DNA from: Mycolicibacterium pyrenivorans
GTDB lineage: Bacteria > Actinomycetota > Actinomycetes > Mycobacteriales > Mycobacteriaceae
NCBI RefSeq assembly: GCF_025821625.1
Contig: NZ_JACKSH010000298.1
Location: 1-42,434, forward strand
DNA: 42,434 nucleotides
Direction: 5' to 3'
A program made the translations under genes and the position numbers. Position 1 is the first letter of the stretch; the number at the start of each line of letters is the position of its first letter. The notes beneath the pieces were generated by a model, which saw nothing but the letters and a program-made list of their open reading frames with translations, searched no databases and had not been told where the DNA came from. Positions 41,694 to 42,434 of this stretch are shown here, one piece after another.

Positions 41694-41708
41694 TACCCCA
41701 CCGGGGTA
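41694..41708. promoter_or_regulatory. TACCC-N5-GGGTA operator, proximal copy
   Basis: ATACCCCACCGGGGTAT (41693-41709) is a perfect 7-3-7 palindrome containing this site. It ends 15 bp before a short frame, ATG 41724, and 115 bp before the CopZ-like start. Confidence 0.75.
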
Positions 41709-41723
41709 TGAAGGAGCTGTGTC

Positions 41724-41741
41724 ATGTGCGCAAGCAGGTGA
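41724..41741 (+). CDS. Possible five-residue leader peptide MCASR
   Basis: A short frame, ATG TGC GCA AGC AGG TGA, is preceded by AAGGAG at a good distance and follows the copper-type operators. It lies 82 bp upstream of the CopZ-like start. It could be a regulatory leader or the start of a gene that has since been lost. Too short for any domain evidence. Confidence 0.25.
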   Translation: MCASR

Positions 41742-41823
41742 CCGTCGGTTGGCGCCTTCGCGATGCGGCGAAAGGCGCTGCCTACATAGTCATTGCCCAC
41801 AGCTAGCGAGGAAGGAATACATC

Positions 41824-42033
41824 ATGGCCACCAGCGAATACCAGGTGACAGGCATGACCTGCGGGCACTGCGAGATGTCGGTGCGCGAGGAAGTCGGTGG
41901 GATCGACGGTGTCGAGGACGTCGACGTCAGCACGGCGACCGGCAGGCTGGTCGTCACCAGCACCGAGCCGATCGACGATGCGGCTGTACTCGCCGCTGTC
42001 GACGAAGCTGGCTATACCGCGGTGCGCGTCTGA
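41824..42033 (+). CDS. copZ: CopZ-like heavy-metal-associated chaperone
   Basis: A 69-residue HMA-domain protein. MTCGHC at about residues 11-16 binds Cu+, and the beta-alpha-beta-beta-alpha-beta pattern is complete (VREEVGGIDGVEDVDV, GRLVVTS, AAVLAAVDEAGYTA). It should carry Cu+ in the cytoplasm to a P1B ATPase or to a copper sensor. ATG 41824 has GGAAGG upstream. Two TACCC-N5-GGGTA sites lie 116-164 bp upstream, so copper-responsive expression is likely. The nearest partner pump under the same kind of operator is the cupredoxin-ATPase at 34410-36947. Confidence 0.92.
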   Translation: MATSEYQVTGMTCGHCEMSVREEVGGIDGVEDVDVSTATGRLVVTSTEPIDDAAVLAAVDEAGYTAVRV

Positions 42034-42131
42034 TGACTTGTTCGCCGCTCAAGAGTCTTGAACAGCCAAACCGCCACGTTGGCAGCGATTGGCCGACGTC
42101 TGAGCCTGGACCCGAAAGGACACCCTCAACC

Positions 42132-42386
42132 ATGACAGATCACGGCGCTGCCACCGGCACCAGCCATCACCACCACGAGCACGAGCACGATCACGACTCG
42201 GTGGACCCGGGCGTCGACGCAGCCGAGTGCCCGGTCATGCCCGGACGGTTCGTGGCCAAGGCCAAAGCTGAAGCCAAGGGCTGGGTCCGCCAGTACGCCG
42301 GGCGCACCTACTGGTTGTGCTGTGCTGGATGCGTCCCTAAGCCTCGATCCACCGATAAATTGGTTGGTCGTGGGGTGTCGGAATGA
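42132..42386 (+). CDS. His-rich YHS-type metal-binding protein, C-terminus probably truncated
   Basis: An 84-residue protein. A His/Asp/Glu-rich N-terminus (SHHHHEHEHDHD) is followed by a YHS-like domain: AAECPVMPGRFVAKAKAEAKGWVRQYAGRTYWLCCAGC. Cys residues in CPVMPG and CCAGC are likely metal ligands. After CCAGC the sequence VPKPRSTDKLVGRGVSE does not fit the family, where a hydrophobic DADP-containing tail usually follows. The coding region therefore seems interrupted near 42335. ATG 42132 follows the CopZ-like gene by 98 bp and is probably in the same transcript. DNA from about 42340 to the end may belong to another element, but I could not identify it. Confidence 0.7.
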   Translation: MTDHGAATGTSHHHHEHEHDHDSVDPGVDAAECPVMPGRFVAKAKAEAKGWVRQYAGRTYWLCCAGCVPKPRSTDKLVGRGVSE

Positions 42387-42434
42387 GGAAAGTGCCCCTT
42401 GAGCTGGGAGGATTGGTGTTCTCTACGCATCAAT

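Noticed and set aside
1..42434. tRNA, rRNA or plasmid replication/partition genes
   Set aside because: None was recognised by eye. A covariance-model or profile search would be decisive, so a missed small RNA cannot be excluded.

Overview
The window looks like an accessory island or plasmid segment of a high-GC mycobacterium. The evidence is lineage-typical proteins: an MPT63-family (DUF1942) secreted protein, a hemophore-related small secreted protein, a CysA2-like thiosulfate sulfurtransferase and a cyclopropane-fatty-acid synthase. No rRNA, tRNA, replication gene or CRISPR array was recognised, so plasmid and chromosomal island cannot be told apart. Insertion sequences, broken genes and internal deletions mark the segment as a mosaic.

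Layout. 1-1743: truncated IS21-family element (istA plus istB cut at its P-loop). 2007-2859: a decayed SHOCT gene and a small His-rich membrane protein behind a palindromic operator. 3328-6596: type II (archaeal-type) GAPDH, an isoprenylcysteine-methyltransferase-like membrane protein and a YVTN beta-propeller lipoprotein. 7144-12024 (plus strand): a beta-phosphoglucomutase/GH65 phosphorylase fusion followed 3 nt later by a UbiB/ABC1 kinase. 12149-14272: a nitrilase-Nudix fusion. 14341-16284: transposase remnant, hemophore-like protein and a frameshifted VOC gene. 16426-22386: APC permease, CFA synthase, YflT-type stress protein and phosphoketolase. 22490-26438: a P1B-type ATPase with an unusual CPD motif and an overlapping or abutting DHA2-type MFS exporter. 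26855-29986: a PAP2-kinase-flippase triple fusion and a second PAP2 phosphatase. 30212-33307: CysA2-like rhodanese, small SHOCT membrane protein and DUF305 lipoprotein. 33359-34018: deletion remnant of a second CPD-like ATPase. 34410-37241: a copper ATPase with a fused cupredoxin domain and its small SHOCT partner. 37347-38807: IS4-family element inserted next to that operon's operator. 39291-40778: FMN-binding protein and NuoM/NuoN remnants. 40897-42386: MPT63-family protein with a Met/Cys-rich tail, CopZ-like chaperone and a YHS-type His-rich protein that looks truncated.

How the parts fit (inference). Two themes recur. One is copper or soft-metal handling: two intact P1B ATPases, one dead one, a CopZ-like chaperone, cupredoxin and DUF305 domains, Met/His/Cys-rich tails, and three TACCC-N5-GGGTA palindromes resembling CsoR/RicR operators. 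The other is central carbon and envelope physiology suited to slow or stressed growth: type II GAPDH, phosphoketolase, GH65/beta-PGM, CFA synthase, UbiB, PAP2/flippase and YflT. Four 17-bp TACTA-N7-TAGTA palindromes, two of them joined to a GGGACTTT box in almost identical composite sites, suggest that dispersed genes share a second regulator.
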